Assembly: GCA_021827245.1 (NCBI GenBank)
Contig: JAKAWN010000016.1
Location: 1-38,475, forward strand
Reading direction: 5' to 3'
Length of the DNA stretch: 38,475 nt
Origin: Acidobacteriota bacterium
Lineage (GTDB): Bacteria > Acidobacteriota > Terriglobia > UBA7540
Below the pieces are notes generated by a model, which saw only the letters and a list, made by a program, of their open reading frames with translations, searched no databases and was not told the origin of the DNA. Numbering within the stretch: the stretch's first letter is position 1; each line of letters begins with the position of its first letter. Position numbers and translations under genes: made by a program. This document shows positions 17,191-24,768 of this stretch, piece by piece.

Positions 17191-17853
17191 ATGACTCGAT
17201 GCCGAAACGCCGTGCGGTTCATCCCTCTGTTTCTCCTGGCCGGAACCCTTGCCGTTGCCCAGGCGGCGAACCAAGATCACCATCCTCCCGAAGATGCCGG
17301 TCAGTACATTCGGGTTCTGGATAGTCCCAGCCGAAACGCATGGCAGCAACCGCGGAAGGTGATGACCGCACTTGGTCTGAAGCCGGGAAACCGGGTGGCT
17401 GATCTGGGTTCAGGACCGGGCTATTTCACTTTTCGTTTTGCACGCACAGTGGGACCTGCCGGAACAGTCTATGCCGTTGATATCTCGCGCGAGATGCTGG
17501 ACTATCTTGAAAAGCAATCCCAAGCGGAGCATCTGACGAATATTCAGCCCATTCTTGCGGAACCTCACAACCCCAAACTGCCCCCGGCTTCAGTTGACGT
17601 GATTTTTATCTGCGACACGCTCCATCACATTTCGGACCGTCTCACGTATTATCCATTCCTGATTCGCGCGCTCAAGCCCGGCGGCCGTTTCGTCAACATT
17701 GATTTTTACAAGCGACCTCTTCCAGTCGGTCCGTCCGTTGATGAGAAAATCGCGAAGGCGGATATGATTCGCGAAGCGGAATCGGCAGGTTTTCATCTCG
17801 TCAGGCAGTACGATTTTCTAAAGTACCAATACTTCCTGGTGTTCAGGCGATAG
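17191..17853 (+). CDS. Exported class I SAM-dependent methyltransferase-like protein
   Basis: A 220-residue protein. Residues 1-25 (MTRCRNAVRFIPLFLLAGTL plus AVAQA) are a clear signal peptide. Then comes a class I methyltransferase fold: motif I VADLGSGPGYF (69-79), the SAM-ribose acid in VYAVDISREML, VDVIFICDTLHHI and LKPGGRFVNIDF. Such exported methyltransferases with HH-containing linkers (DHHPPEDAGQY) are common in environmental genomes, but the substrate is unknown. The start is fixed by AGGAGG at 17181-17186. The stop is followed at once by a hairpin, so the gene may be its own unit. It is divergent from pcm. Confidence 0.85.
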   Translation: MTRCRNAVRFIPLFLLAGTLAVAQAANQDHHPPEDAGQYIRVLDSPSRNAWQQPRKVMTALGLKPGNRVADLGSGPGYFTFRFARTVGPAGTVYAVDISREMLDYLEKQSQAEHLTNIQPILAEPHNPKLPPASVDVIFICDTLHHISDRLTYYPFLIRALKPGGRFVNIDFYKRPLPVGPSVDEKIAKADMIREAESAGFHLVRQYDFLKYQYFLVFRR

Positions 17854-17872
17854 AGACTTGCCCCAAAGTCTC
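17853..17872 (+). terminator. Hairpin right after the methyltransferase stop
   Basis: GAGACTT and AAGTCTC (7-base arms, 6-base loop) starting at the last base of the stop codon. No T run follows, so it could be a weak terminator or an mRNA 3' protection element. Confidence 0.3.
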
Positions 17873-17882
17873 GGCCGAGCAT

Positions 17883-17930
17883 CTTCAGTGAACTGCAAAG
17901 CACTAAGGCCGAAAGGGCCCTCCACTGAGG
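17883..17930 (+). promoter_or_regulatory. Structured leader that pairs with the permease ribosome-binding site
   Basis: Bases 17883-17890 can pair with 17923-17930 (8 pairs, one G-U), enclosing a second hairpin GGCC-GAAAG-GGCC at 17907-17919. The right arm includes GAGG (17927-17930), the only Shine-Dalgarno-like bases before the ATG at 17944. Folding would hide the ribosome site, so translational control is possible. This is a reading of the sequence, not a known riboswitch class. Confidence 0.35.
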
Positions 17931-17943
17931 GATAAACCATCCA

Positions 17944-19323
17944 ATGCCACCTTCACTTAAACGGGAATTAACCACTTTCAGCGCCATGGCCCTGGTAGTG
18001 GCAAACATGATCGGTACCGGCATTTTCACGACTACAGGATTCCTGGCCGCCGATCTTGGCAGCAGCTCACTAATTCTCGGCGTATGGATTGTAGGTGGCA
18101 TTGTTGCTCTTGCCGGGTGCATGGTTTATTCCGAACTGGGCGTTAATCTACCTCGGTCGGGAGGCGAATACGTCTACTTGCGGGAGGCTTGGGGACCGGT
18201 TTGGGGATTTGTGAGCGGATGGGTCTCATTCTTTGCAGGGTTTTCCGCGCCGATTGCCGCTGGCGGGCTGGCGTTCGCGGCATACCTCAGCTTTTTTGTG
18301 CCATCGCTTTCGCCGACTTCCACGAATGGGCTACTGCACTCGGGCATTCGATGGATCCACCTCGGCAACGGGCAATTGCTTGCGGTCGGCGTGATCATTG
18401 TTTTCGCTGTGGTCAATATCCTGGGCCTGCGCCTCGCCGCCAGTCTGCAAAACATGCTCACTTTGCTGAAGATAGGTGTTCTCACGGCGTTTCTGTCGCT
18501 CGCTTTCGTCGTTGGGAGGGGAAACTGGCATCATTTCGTGCAGGCATCGGCACGGGTCTCGTCTCATGATATTGCGCTGCAATTTGCCGTTTCCCTGACT
18601 TTCGTCATGTTCGCTTACAGCGGCTGGAACGCCGCCACTTATGTGGCGGAAGAGATTCGGACACCACAACGCTCACTGCCTTTGGCCCTGGTCGGTGGGA
18701 CCCTCCTCGTTATCGTGTTTTATCTGGCGTGCAACGTTGCTTTTATCTACGCTCTGCCTCTTGGAAGTCTGAAAGGCGTCCTGCCCGTCGGTTCGGAAGC
18801 GGCGCGGGCACTGTTTCAGGGCCGCGGAGGAGCGATCTTCAGTGGCATGATGGCTGCAGCCCTGCTTTCATGCATCAGCGCCATGGTGATTGTGGGTCCC
18901 CGGGTCTATTACGCGATGGCCCAGGACGGCTGCTTCTTTTCTTCGGCTGCGCGCGTTCACCCGCGATTCCAGACGCCGGTGGTTGCGGTATTGTTCCAGA
19001 CCGGTGCCACTATTGCCATGATCATCACGGGAACCTTTGAGGCGCTCATCTACTACATCGGTTTCATGCTGGTCTTATTTGCGGCGTTGGCAACGGCTGG
19101 AATCTTTCGATTGAGAAAACGGCAGAACTGGCAAAAACTTCCGGCCGTTGATCGCTTTTTTCCCCTCGTGCCAGTCGTCTTTCTGATTGCGAGTTCTGGG
19201 ATGCTGGTCTCAACCATCAGGCTCCGTCCCATGGAATCGTTTCTGGGCCTGCTGACTGTTTGCTGCGGAGCCGGGCTCTACTTTTGGACGGCTCGTAAAA
19301 GTAAAAACCAGCGTAAGGTATAA
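17944..19323 (+). CDS. APC-family amino acid permease
   Basis: A 459-residue transporter with about 12 membrane segments. The first helix has the APC substrate motif MIGTGIFTTTG, followed by LPRSGGEYVYLREAWGP, which is typical of the LAT/SteT-like branch (amino acid exchangers and uptake systems). FAYSGWNAATYVAEEIRTPQRSLP in the middle is the other conserved block. The substrate cannot be fixed; small neutral amino acids are usual. The stop TAA overlaps the ATG of the M61 peptidase by one base, so the two are coupled: a peptidase and an amino-acid carrier together suggest peptide use. Its leader may be structured over the ribosome site. Confidence 0.92.
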   Translation: MPPSLKRELTTFSAMALVVANMIGTGIFTTTGFLAADLGSSSLILGVWIVGGIVALAGCMVYSELGVNLPRSGGEYVYLREAWGPVWGFVSGWVSFFAGFSAPIAAGGLAFAAYLSFFVPSLSPTSTNGLLHSGIRWIHLGNGQLLAVGVIIVFAVVNILGLRLAASLQNMLTLLKIGVLTAFLSLAFVVGRGNWHHFVQASARVSSHDIALQFAVSLTFVMFAYSGWNAATYVAEEIRTPQRSLPLALVGGTLLVIVFYLACNVAFIYALPLGSLKGVLPVGSEAARALFQGRGGAIFSGMMAAALLSCISAMVIVGPRVYYAMAQDGCFFSSAARVHPRFQTPVVAVLFQTGATIAMIITGTFEALIYYIGFMLVLFAALATAGIFRLRKRQNWQKLPAVDRFFPLVPVVFLIASSGMLVSTIRLRPMESFLGLLTVCCGAGLYFWTARKSKNQRKV

Positions 19324-21224
19324 TGCTTTTTCCATTAAGGAGGCCTATCAGTGCAGGCCGCCATTTCCTGACCCGGCGAATGAAGCAATTACCCAAACCA
19401 ATCTGCGCGGCTATTCAGCGGCATCAGTTTGTCCCTGTCGTTCTCGTCTCGATCTGGCTGCTCTTTGCGGGAGCGGCATTTGGCGGCACGCAGGATTCTC
19501 CCATCCTCTACCGACTCGACCTCAGAAAGCCGGCCTCGCACCTGGTGTACGTCACGATGAGCGTTTCGAACGCCGCGCCGGGTACTGAATTCCAGATTCC
19601 CACATGGAGCAACCTCTATCAGATCCGCGACTTCGTTCGCGACATCCAGGATGTTCAAGCGGAATGCAGCGGAAAGCCGGAACCCTTGCGCCGCGTGAAT
19701 ATAGATACATGGGAGAGCTTGAAGCGCTGCCCAGATCTTGAACTTCGTTATGCCGCATATGCAAATCAGGACAATGTTTTCTCCGCCATTCTGGACCGCC
19801 GTCACGCGTTTCTGAATTTCGCACTTCTGCTGTTTTATCTGCCGCACGACCGCCAGCGGCCCGTGCGGGTGAAATTCCTTTTGCCGGAAGCATGGAAACT
19901 GGTCACGATGCTGAACGACGGACCAGAACCCGGCGAATACCAGGCGCTCGATTATGACCGTCTGGTTGATAGTCCCGCTGAGGCAGGGAAGTTTCAGGAA
20001 TATGACTATGTTCAGAGGGGCGCCACGTATCGAATTGTTGTCGATGGCAGCCAGGACCTCTATTCTGCAAAGCGGCTGGTTGCCGTGATCAAACGGGTCA
20101 CCGCTACTGAAACTGTCCTCATGCGTGACGTCCCTTTCAAGCGATACACGTTCATGCTTTTCTTCCCCCAGCGCGGAGGCGGCGGCATGGAACATCGGGA
20201 CGGCACAGCCATCAGCATTCCGGCTGATGAGATGCGCGCTGGGCTCGGTAATCTCGAAGCCATTGCCGCTCACGAGTTTTTTCATCTTTGGAATGTCAAG
20301 CGGATTCGACCTCAGGGGCTTGAACCCATCGACTACATTCACGGAAACGACACGAGCGACCTGTGGTTTTGTGAGGGCGTTACCAGTACCTATGCGGAAC
20401 TCGTTCTGCTCCGCTCGGGCCTGATCAAAAAAAAGCGGTTTTACGCTCACCTGGCTACCCAGATCAAAGAACTTCAGTCCCGGCCAGCGCGGCATTTTCA
20501 AAGTGCTGAAGAATCGGGCCGCGAGGCCTGGCTTGAAAAATATGCTGACTACTTCCGGCCCGATCGAAGCATTTCGTATTACAACAAGGGAGAACTGCTT
20601 GGTTATCTCCTCGATCTGGGAATCCGTCACGCAAGCCATAATCGTTATAGCCTGGACGACCTGATGCGGCGGCTCAATCAGGATTTTGCCAAACGTGGCC
20701 GTTTTTTTACCGATGCCGATCTCGAAAGAATGATTTCCAGTCTAGCCCCAGGGTTTCAGTGCACGGAATTCTTCCGCGACTACGTCGATGGGACACACGA
20801 GCTCGATTATGCGAAATATCTCGGCTACGCGGGGCTGCAACTGAAGACGGAAACGGCAACGGTACCCGACCTGGGTTTTCAGTCGCTTCAGAGCTTTATC
20901 GGTCCGGTTCGCGTGGAATCTGTCGATCCCGGCAGCAACGCGGCCAAGGCGGGGCTTCAATCGGGGGACGTTCTCCTCAAGATGGACGGGGTCGTGTTGC
21001 CAGTGACGCCTGATCGCGAACTTATCTACTTCAAGCCTGGTCAAAGAGTCACATTTACCGTCCAGCGCGGCACAAAGATTTTCGAAGTCGGGTTTCTGCT
21101 GGGAGCCAGGAGCGCAATAGCCTATAAGGTGGAAGAAATGCCAAATCCCACACGCGCTCAACTCGAAGTGCGCAGGGGATGGCTCAAGGGAGAGACTGCA
21201 GAAGGCCCGCCGGCGGAAAAGTGA
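19323..21224 (+). CDS. M61-family aminopeptidase with PDZ domain
   Basis: A 633-residue zinc peptidase of the glycyl aminopeptidase (M61) family. Seen: a hydrophobic segment at about 36-53 (VPVVLVSIWLLFAGAAF), an N-terminal beta domain, HEFFHLWNVKRIRP with zinc ligands His317 and His321 and catalytic Glu318, the third ligand region WFCEGVTSTYAEL, and a C-terminal PDZ domain (VRVESVDPGSNAAKAGLQSGDVLLKMDG). It is therefore exported and probably periplasmic. ATG 19323 overlaps the permease stop and has AAGG at 19315-19318; ATG 19380 would give a neater signal peptide and is equally possible. A strong AAGGAGG (19337-19343) leads to no in-frame start. The stop overlaps plsC by one base. Confidence 0.9.
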   Translation: MLFPLRRPISAGRHFLTRRMKQLPKPICAAIQRHQFVPVVLVSIWLLFAGAAFGGTQDSPILYRLDLRKPASHLVYVTMSVSNAAPGTEFQIPTWSNLYQIRDFVRDIQDVQAECSGKPEPLRRVNIDTWESLKRCPDLELRYAAYANQDNVFSAILDRRHAFLNFALLLFYLPHDRQRPVRVKFLLPEAWKLVTMLNDGPEPGEYQALDYDRLVDSPAEAGKFQEYDYVQRGATYRIVVDGSQDLYSAKRLVAVIKRVTATETVLMRDVPFKRYTFMLFFPQRGGGGMEHRDGTAISIPADEMRAGLGNLEAIAAHEFFHLWNVKRIRPQGLEPIDYIHGNDTSDLWFCEGVTSTYAELVLLRSGLIKKKRFYAHLATQIKELQSRPARHFQSAEESGREAWLEKYADYFRPDRSISYYNKGELLGYLLDLGIRHASHNRYSLDDLMRRLNQDFAKRGRFFTDADLERMISSLAPGFQCTEFFRDYVDGTHELDYAKYLGYAGLQLKTETATVPDLGFQSLQSFIGPVRVESVDPGSNAAKAGLQSGDVLLKMDGVVLPVTPDRELIYFKPGQRVTFTVQRGTKIFEVGFLLGARSAIAYKVEEMPNPTRAQLEVRRGWLKGETAEGPPAEK

Positions 21225-21952
21225 TGCTCCGAACCCTCCTTGTTTATGCCGTCATAATCCTTTTTATCTTGATCCTTGGCCCTCCCTTGCTTCTATGGAG
21301 CGCGATCTCCGGAAATACCGACACCCTTTATATAGTTGGCCTTTTTGGAGGAAAGGCGGCGCTTCGACTCGCGGGAGTCAGGCTGAGCGTTATAGGCGAG
21401 GAAAAGATTCCGATTGGGACGCCTGCGGTTTTTATGCCAAATCACCAGAGCAACTGCGATCCACCTGCCGTGGCAAGCATTCTTCCTCCGGTCCTGATCA
21501 TGGCTAAGAAAGAATTCTTCTGTGTGCCAATCCTGGGAACAGCCATGCGAATGCGGGGATTCATCCCCGTGGACCGCACAAACCGCGAGCGGGCTTTTGC
21601 CGCCGTGGACAACGCAGTCGCCGCCTTGAAGGCCGGTCATTCTTTCCTGGCTTTTCCGGAAGGGACACGAAGCACGACCGGCCGCCTGCAAGCCTTCAAA
21701 AAGGGTGTTTTCGTCATGGCGATCAAAGCGGGAGCGCCTATCGTACCGATCTCGGTTTCTGGCGCAAACAAGATCCTGCGCAGAGGGGATTTTCGAATCC
21801 ATCCCGGGCCCGTCCGAATTACTATTCACAGTCCAGTTCCGACTGCCGGGTACAGCATTGCAAACCGCGCGGAGGTGGTGGCGCAGGTTCGCCGGGCGAT
21901 TATGGAAGGACTTTCCCCGGAGGAGTTGCCAATCGAGTCCGAGGCCGTCTGA
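21224..21952 (+). CDS. plsC: 1-acyl-sn-glycerol-3-phosphate acyltransferase
   Basis: A 242-residue membrane-bound acyltransferase that makes phosphatidic acid from lysophosphatidic acid. Seen: a hydrophobic N-terminal helix (LLVYAVIILFILILGPPLLL), motif I NHQSNCDPP with His74 and Asp79, motif II around GFIPVDR, motif III FPEGTRS (Glu146-Arg149), and motif IV IVPISVSG. All four catalytic blocks are present and the length is usual. ATG at 21224 overlaps the peptidase TGA by one base. It is convergent with lpxD, 43 bases away. The two share a theme of outer-envelope lipids. Confidence 0.93.
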   Translation: MLRTLLVYAVIILFILILGPPLLLWSAISGNTDTLYIVGLFGGKAALRLAGVRLSVIGEEKIPIGTPAVFMPNHQSNCDPPAVASILPPVLIMAKKEFFCVPILGTAMRMRGFIPVDRTNRERAFAAVDNAVAALKAGHSFLAFPEGTRSTTGRLQAFKKGVFVMAIKAGAPIVPISVSGANKILRRGDFRIHPGPVRITIHSPVPTAGYSIANRAEVVAQVRRAIMEGLSPEELPIESEAV

Positions 21953-21995
21953 GTCGCTCCATTTCGCGATGGAAGGGGTGAAGTTCTGACGTCAT

Positions 21996-23018
21996 TTACC
22001 CGGTCTTGCCTGGAGAATCTGGACGTTTGATCTGGTTCCGGACTGCCCTGTAGATTTCCGGAAGCCGTGCGTAGGCGGCGCAACACGCGAGCCAGCGGGT
22101 GTGATCGACAACCGGGGACCCGGAGATAATTCTGTCCGGCTCAACGTCTGAGGGAATTCCCGACTGTGCCGTAGCAATCACGTTGTCACCAATTGTGAGG
22201 TGCCCAGCCACACCGACCTGGCCCGCCAGAACTACATTCCGCCCGACTTTGCTGCTTCCAGCCAGTCCAGCCTGGGCACAGAGCAGGGAATCCGGACCGA
22301 TTTCACAGGCATGGCCCACGTGAACAAGGTTGTCGAGTTTGGCGCCCCTCAGAATTCGTGTCAGCCCGACAGTGGCCCGATCTATACAGGTATGGGCTTG
22401 TATTTCAACACCGTCTTCAATAACAACGCTGCCGGCTTGAATGATCTTGTAGTAAGAACCGTCGGACTGGCGGGCGAATCCGAATCCGTCGCTGCCGACG
22501 ATTGCTCCGTTTTGCAGCACCACATCGTTGCCAATCAGCACATTTTCGCGCACAACAACATGCGAGTGAGCAAAAAAGCGGTGCCCGATTTTGGCGCCAT
22601 GATAAATCATTACATGGCCTTTGATCACGCAGTCATCCCCGATCTCAACGCCCGATTCAATCACGACATAAGGACCGATCGAAGGATTGCTTCCTAACTT
22701 TGCGTCCGGGGCGATGACGGCCGTCGGGTGGATGCTCGGCGAAGGGCGCGCCGGAGGGTAAAAAATCTCCAGGGCCCTGGCAAAATCCAGATAAGGATTA
22801 GGCGAGCGTAAGGCCGGGCGTCCCGGATCAGGATCTTGCGAGGACAGGATGATGGCCGCAGCGTTAGTCAGTGGAAGCTTCCGCCGATACTTGGGGTTTG
22901 AGAGAAAAGTCAGGTCAGCCGGCCCCGCTTCATCGATGCCAGCAACACCTGTAATTTCAAGCTCTTCGGGCCCCACCAAGGTACAACCCAGCCTCTTTGC
23001 AATGTCGCCAAGTTTCAT
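21996..23018 (-). CDS. lpxD: UDP-3-O-acylglucosamine N-acyltransferase LpxD
   Basis: A 340-residue left-handed beta-helix enzyme that adds the second hydroxyacyl chain in lipid A synthesis. Seen: the N-terminal uridine-binding domain (about 1-100), then hexapeptide repeats (IxxxxxIG-type, about 95-300), GSDGFGFA and the catalytic His236 in LDNLVHVGHAC, equivalent to E. coli His239. A C-terminal helix follows. ATG at 23018 has AAAGGAG upstream. lpxA, lpxB and lpxC are not nearby, unlike the classical cluster. It shows that the organism has lipid A or at least most of its route. Confidence 0.94.
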   Translation of the reverse strand: MKLGDIAKRLGCTLVGPEELEITGVAGIDEAGPADLTFLSNPKYRRKLPLTNAAAIILSSQDPDPGRPALRSPNPYLDFARALEIFYPPARPSPSIHPTAVIAPDAKLGSNPSIGPYVVIESGVEIGDDCVIKGHVMIYHGAKIGHRFFAHSHVVVRENVLIGNDVVLQNGAIVGSDGFGFARQSDGSYYKIIQAGSVVIEDGVEIQAHTCIDRATVGLTRILRGAKLDNLVHVGHACEIGPDSLLCAQAGLAGSSKVGRNVVLAGQVGVAGHLTIGDNVIATAQSGIPSDVEPDRIISGSPVVDHTRWLACCAAYARLPEIYRAVRNQIKRPDSPGKTG

Positions 23019-23043
23019 GACGTTGAGCTCCTTTTAAATGCGC

Positions 23044-23083
23044 GCCAGCGGTATTATGTCCGGTTCTCATCTTCCCCGCTGGC
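23044..23083. promoter_or_regulatory. GC-rich inverted repeat upstream of lpxD
   Basis: GCCAGCGG (23044-23051) and CCGCTGGC (23076-23083): perfect 8-base arms with a 24-base spacer. On the minus strand the spacer contains CATAAT (23053-23058), a plausible -10 for lpxD. The pair may be an operator around the lpxD promoter or an mRNA hairpin. Confidence 0.35.
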
Positions 23084-23196
23084 AATCCTTGCCTCACGTG
23101 AAAGGTTACCAAGGGCCGTGCGGGGTGACAATAGTCAGTACGAAAGTGTAAAGCACCACCCCTGAAATTCCGATACTTGAATTGGAGAGGAACACC

Positions 23197-23532
23197 ATGA
23201 GCCTCGGACAGAAAGGAATTCGCGCAGGCACCAGAATCCCCGTACAGCTTCCGGTCCAGATTCGTTGGAAAAGCCCGGCCGGTATCGAGCGATTCGTGCA
23301 AGGGAAGACCGGCAGCATGAGCGGAAATGGCCTCTTCATCATGGCACCCTTGCGGCTAAGACACGACATGCCGATTACGCTGACAATCACGCTTCCGGCT
23401 GAAATTACCAAAGTCCCCATGCAGTTGCATTGCGTGGGACGGGTTGTTCGCCGGCACAGGACCGGGACGTCTGCGGGACTTGGCGTGGTCATTGACGATT
23501 ACCATTTATCCGCCGCGAAGCCGAGGGTGTAA
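23197..23532 (+). CDS. PilZ domain protein
   Basis: A 111-residue single-domain protein of the PilZ type, which usually binds cyclic di-GMP. Seen: an RxxxR motif at the N-terminus (RAGTR before IPVQLPVQIRW), the loop GKTGSMSGNGLFIMAP at the place of the D/NxSxxG motif, and the terminal VVRRHRTGTSAGLGVVIDDY barrel strands. The D/N of the second motif seems to be replaced (GSMSGNG), so ligand binding is uncertain. ATG 23197 has GGAGAGG upstream; TTG at 23182 is less likely. It is divergent from lpxD and followed by a LuxR-type regulator. Confidence 0.8.
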   Translation: MSLGQKGIRAGTRIPVQLPVQIRWKSPAGIERFVQGKTGSMSGNGLFIMAPLRLRHDMPITLTITLPAEITKVPMQLHCVGRVVRRHRTGTSAGLGVVIDDYHLSAAKPRV

Positions 23533-23705
23533 GTTGGTGCAAGATGGCCGTCAGTCCGCGCAGGGGATGCATATAGCGCCTTGGTTTGGTATTTGTTTCT
23601 TCGTGACCAATGCCGCTCGGGTTTCACGGCATGCAAGCCGCTCCGGATTCTTTGCTGGCAGGCGCTTGCACGCTGCCCCTTGGTATTGTTCCCTCCAACA
23701 CAAAC

Positions 23706-24398
23706 ATGCTGGCGAGAAACCGCGTCAAACACAGAACCAAGACAAAACTCCTAATCGCTGACTGCGAAGCGGTCTTCCGTCTGGGACTCAAGAAGCTTTT
23801 CAGCGTCGAAGATGACCTCCGCGTTGTGGCGCAGGCCGAAAACTGTCTGCAAGTGGTGGCGATGGCTGAGTCATTCAGGCCCGACCTGGCCATTCTCCAG
23901 CAAGAGATTGCTCTCGATGGGTGCCATGACCTTTTCGCGCAAATCTTCAGAAAATCTCACGGATGCAAGATCATCGTAATCGGGTCAAAATTGACCGAAG
24001 GCGAGAAAGAGGAACTCACCGGGGAGGGGGTTTCGGGCGTGATCCTGAGGTCAGAACAGCCCGAGGTTTTTGTCGAGAATGTACGCATGGTCATCAGCGG
24101 CCAAACGGTCCTGCCGCAGGTGCAAGGAACCACTGAGGAAGCAGAAGTCCCGGGCCAGAACAATCACCAGCCGCGCCCGGTGGATACCCTCACCCGCAGA
24201 GAGAGAACGATCATAAGTTGCTTGACACAGGGCTGGCGCAACAGGGACATCGCACGACATCTCACCATTACCGAGCAAACCGTCAAAAACCATCTCAGGT
24301 CCATCTATGACAAGGTAGGAGTCTCAGACCGCCTGGAACTTGTTCTTTACGCCATCCATCAGCGGCTTGAACTGCCGTCTGTCGATTCTTTCATCTAG
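23706..24398 (+). CDS. NarL/LuxR-type regulator with degenerate receiver domain
   Basis: About 230 residues: an N-terminal receiver-like domain and a C-terminal LuxR helix-turn-helix (TRRERTIISCLTQGWRNRDIARHLTITEQTVKNHLRSIYDKVG, written here only as the landmark region at the end). The receiver has lost its key residues: the phospho-acceptor Asp is Gln65 (LAILQQE), the acidic pair is Asp19-Cys20, and the conserved Lys of the GYLLK block is Arg (GVILRS). It therefore probably acts without phosphorylation. No histidine kinase is next to it. The start is uncertain: ATG 23706 puts LLIADCE at the right place, ATG 23610 or 23631 would add 25-32 residues; none has a good ribosome site. Confidence 0.8.
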   Translation: MLARNRVKHRTKTKLLIADCEAVFRLGLKKLFSVEDDLRVVAQAENCLQVVAMAESFRPDLAILQQEIALDGCHDLFAQIFRKSHGCKIIVIGSKLTEGEKEELTGEGVSGVILRSEQPEVFVENVRMVISGQTVLPQVQGTTEEAEVPGQNNHQPRPVDTLTRRERTIISCLTQGWRNRDIARHLTITEQTVKNHLRSIYDKVGVSDRLELVLYAIHQRLELPSVDSFI

Positions 24399-24543
24399 CC
24401 GCGTACGAACGCTTCCATTGGCGTGCGCCGGATACGGACGAGTGGAAGAGGCTCCGACCGTTTGCAGGTCAAAGGCCTGTCCGGGTTATGGGCTTCAAGC
24501 CGCCGTTTGGCCCCGACTACATGGTCCTTCCCAAAAAAGCAAC

Positions 24544-24573
24544 TTGGCCTTATGAAACAGCCTATGCTAAGAT
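24544..24573 (+). promoter_or_regulatory. Candidate promoter (TTGGCC-18-TGCTAAGAT)
   Basis: TTGGCC at 24544-24549 and extended -10 TGCTAAGAT at 24565-24573 with 18-base spacing. If used, transcription would start near 24580, almost 300 bases before xerD. Confidence 0.35.
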
Positions 24574-24642
24574 GCCTTTCGATTTAAGCCTTTCGAGTCG
24601 GCACGTTCTGGGTAAGGTTTTTCTGGGAACCACGGCTATTAC

Positions 24643-24670
24643 ATTGACATAACGGCACTTACTATTGACA
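24643..24670 (+). repeat. Direct repeat of ATTGACA, 21 bases apart
   Basis: ATTGACA occurs at 24643-24649 and 24664-24670. The 21-base spacing is two helical turns, fitting two bound protein copies on one face. Alternatively they are only two -35-like boxes. Confidence 0.35.
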
Positions 24671-24695
24671 AAGCACGGAAGCCAACGATTATTAT
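24665..24695 (+). promoter_or_regulatory. Candidate promoter (TTGACA-19-TATTAT)
   Basis: Perfect TTGACA (24665-24670) and TATTAT (24690-24695), with a 19-base spacer, slightly long. The predicted start near 24702 is four bases before an ATG of a 29-codon frame. Confidence 0.35.
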
Positions 24696-24717
24696 ATCTA
24701 CAGACATGAAGGGCCAT

Positions 24718-24768
24718 GTTGACTTCGAGTGCCGACGAAACTGTTCAAAGTCGGAGAAAGGCGTCAAC
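24718..24768 (+). ncRNA. Candidate structured RNA element upstream of xerD
   Basis: Outer stem GTTGAC/GTCAAC (24718-24723 with 24763-24768), a symmetric 8/8 internal loop, an inner stem CCGAC/GTCGG (24732-24736 with 24750-24754) and a 13-base apical loop. The nested symmetry suggests a real RNA fold, in a transcript starting near 24580 or 24702. No known class is recognised. Confidence 0.25.

Noticed and set aside
19319..19324. TATAAT at the permease/peptidase junction
   Set aside because: It spans the stop codon and the next start; too close to serve as a promoter for ATG 19323 and explained by the overlap itself. A promoter for ATG 19380 cannot be fully excluded.
19389..20639. 416-codon open frame on the minus strand inside the M61 peptidase gene
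   Set aside because: The plus strand encodes a clear peptidase with HEFFH; the minus frame is a codon-bias shadow.
21958..21973. Stem of five bases between plsC and lpxD as a terminator
   Set aside because: The stem is short and no T tract follows on either strand.
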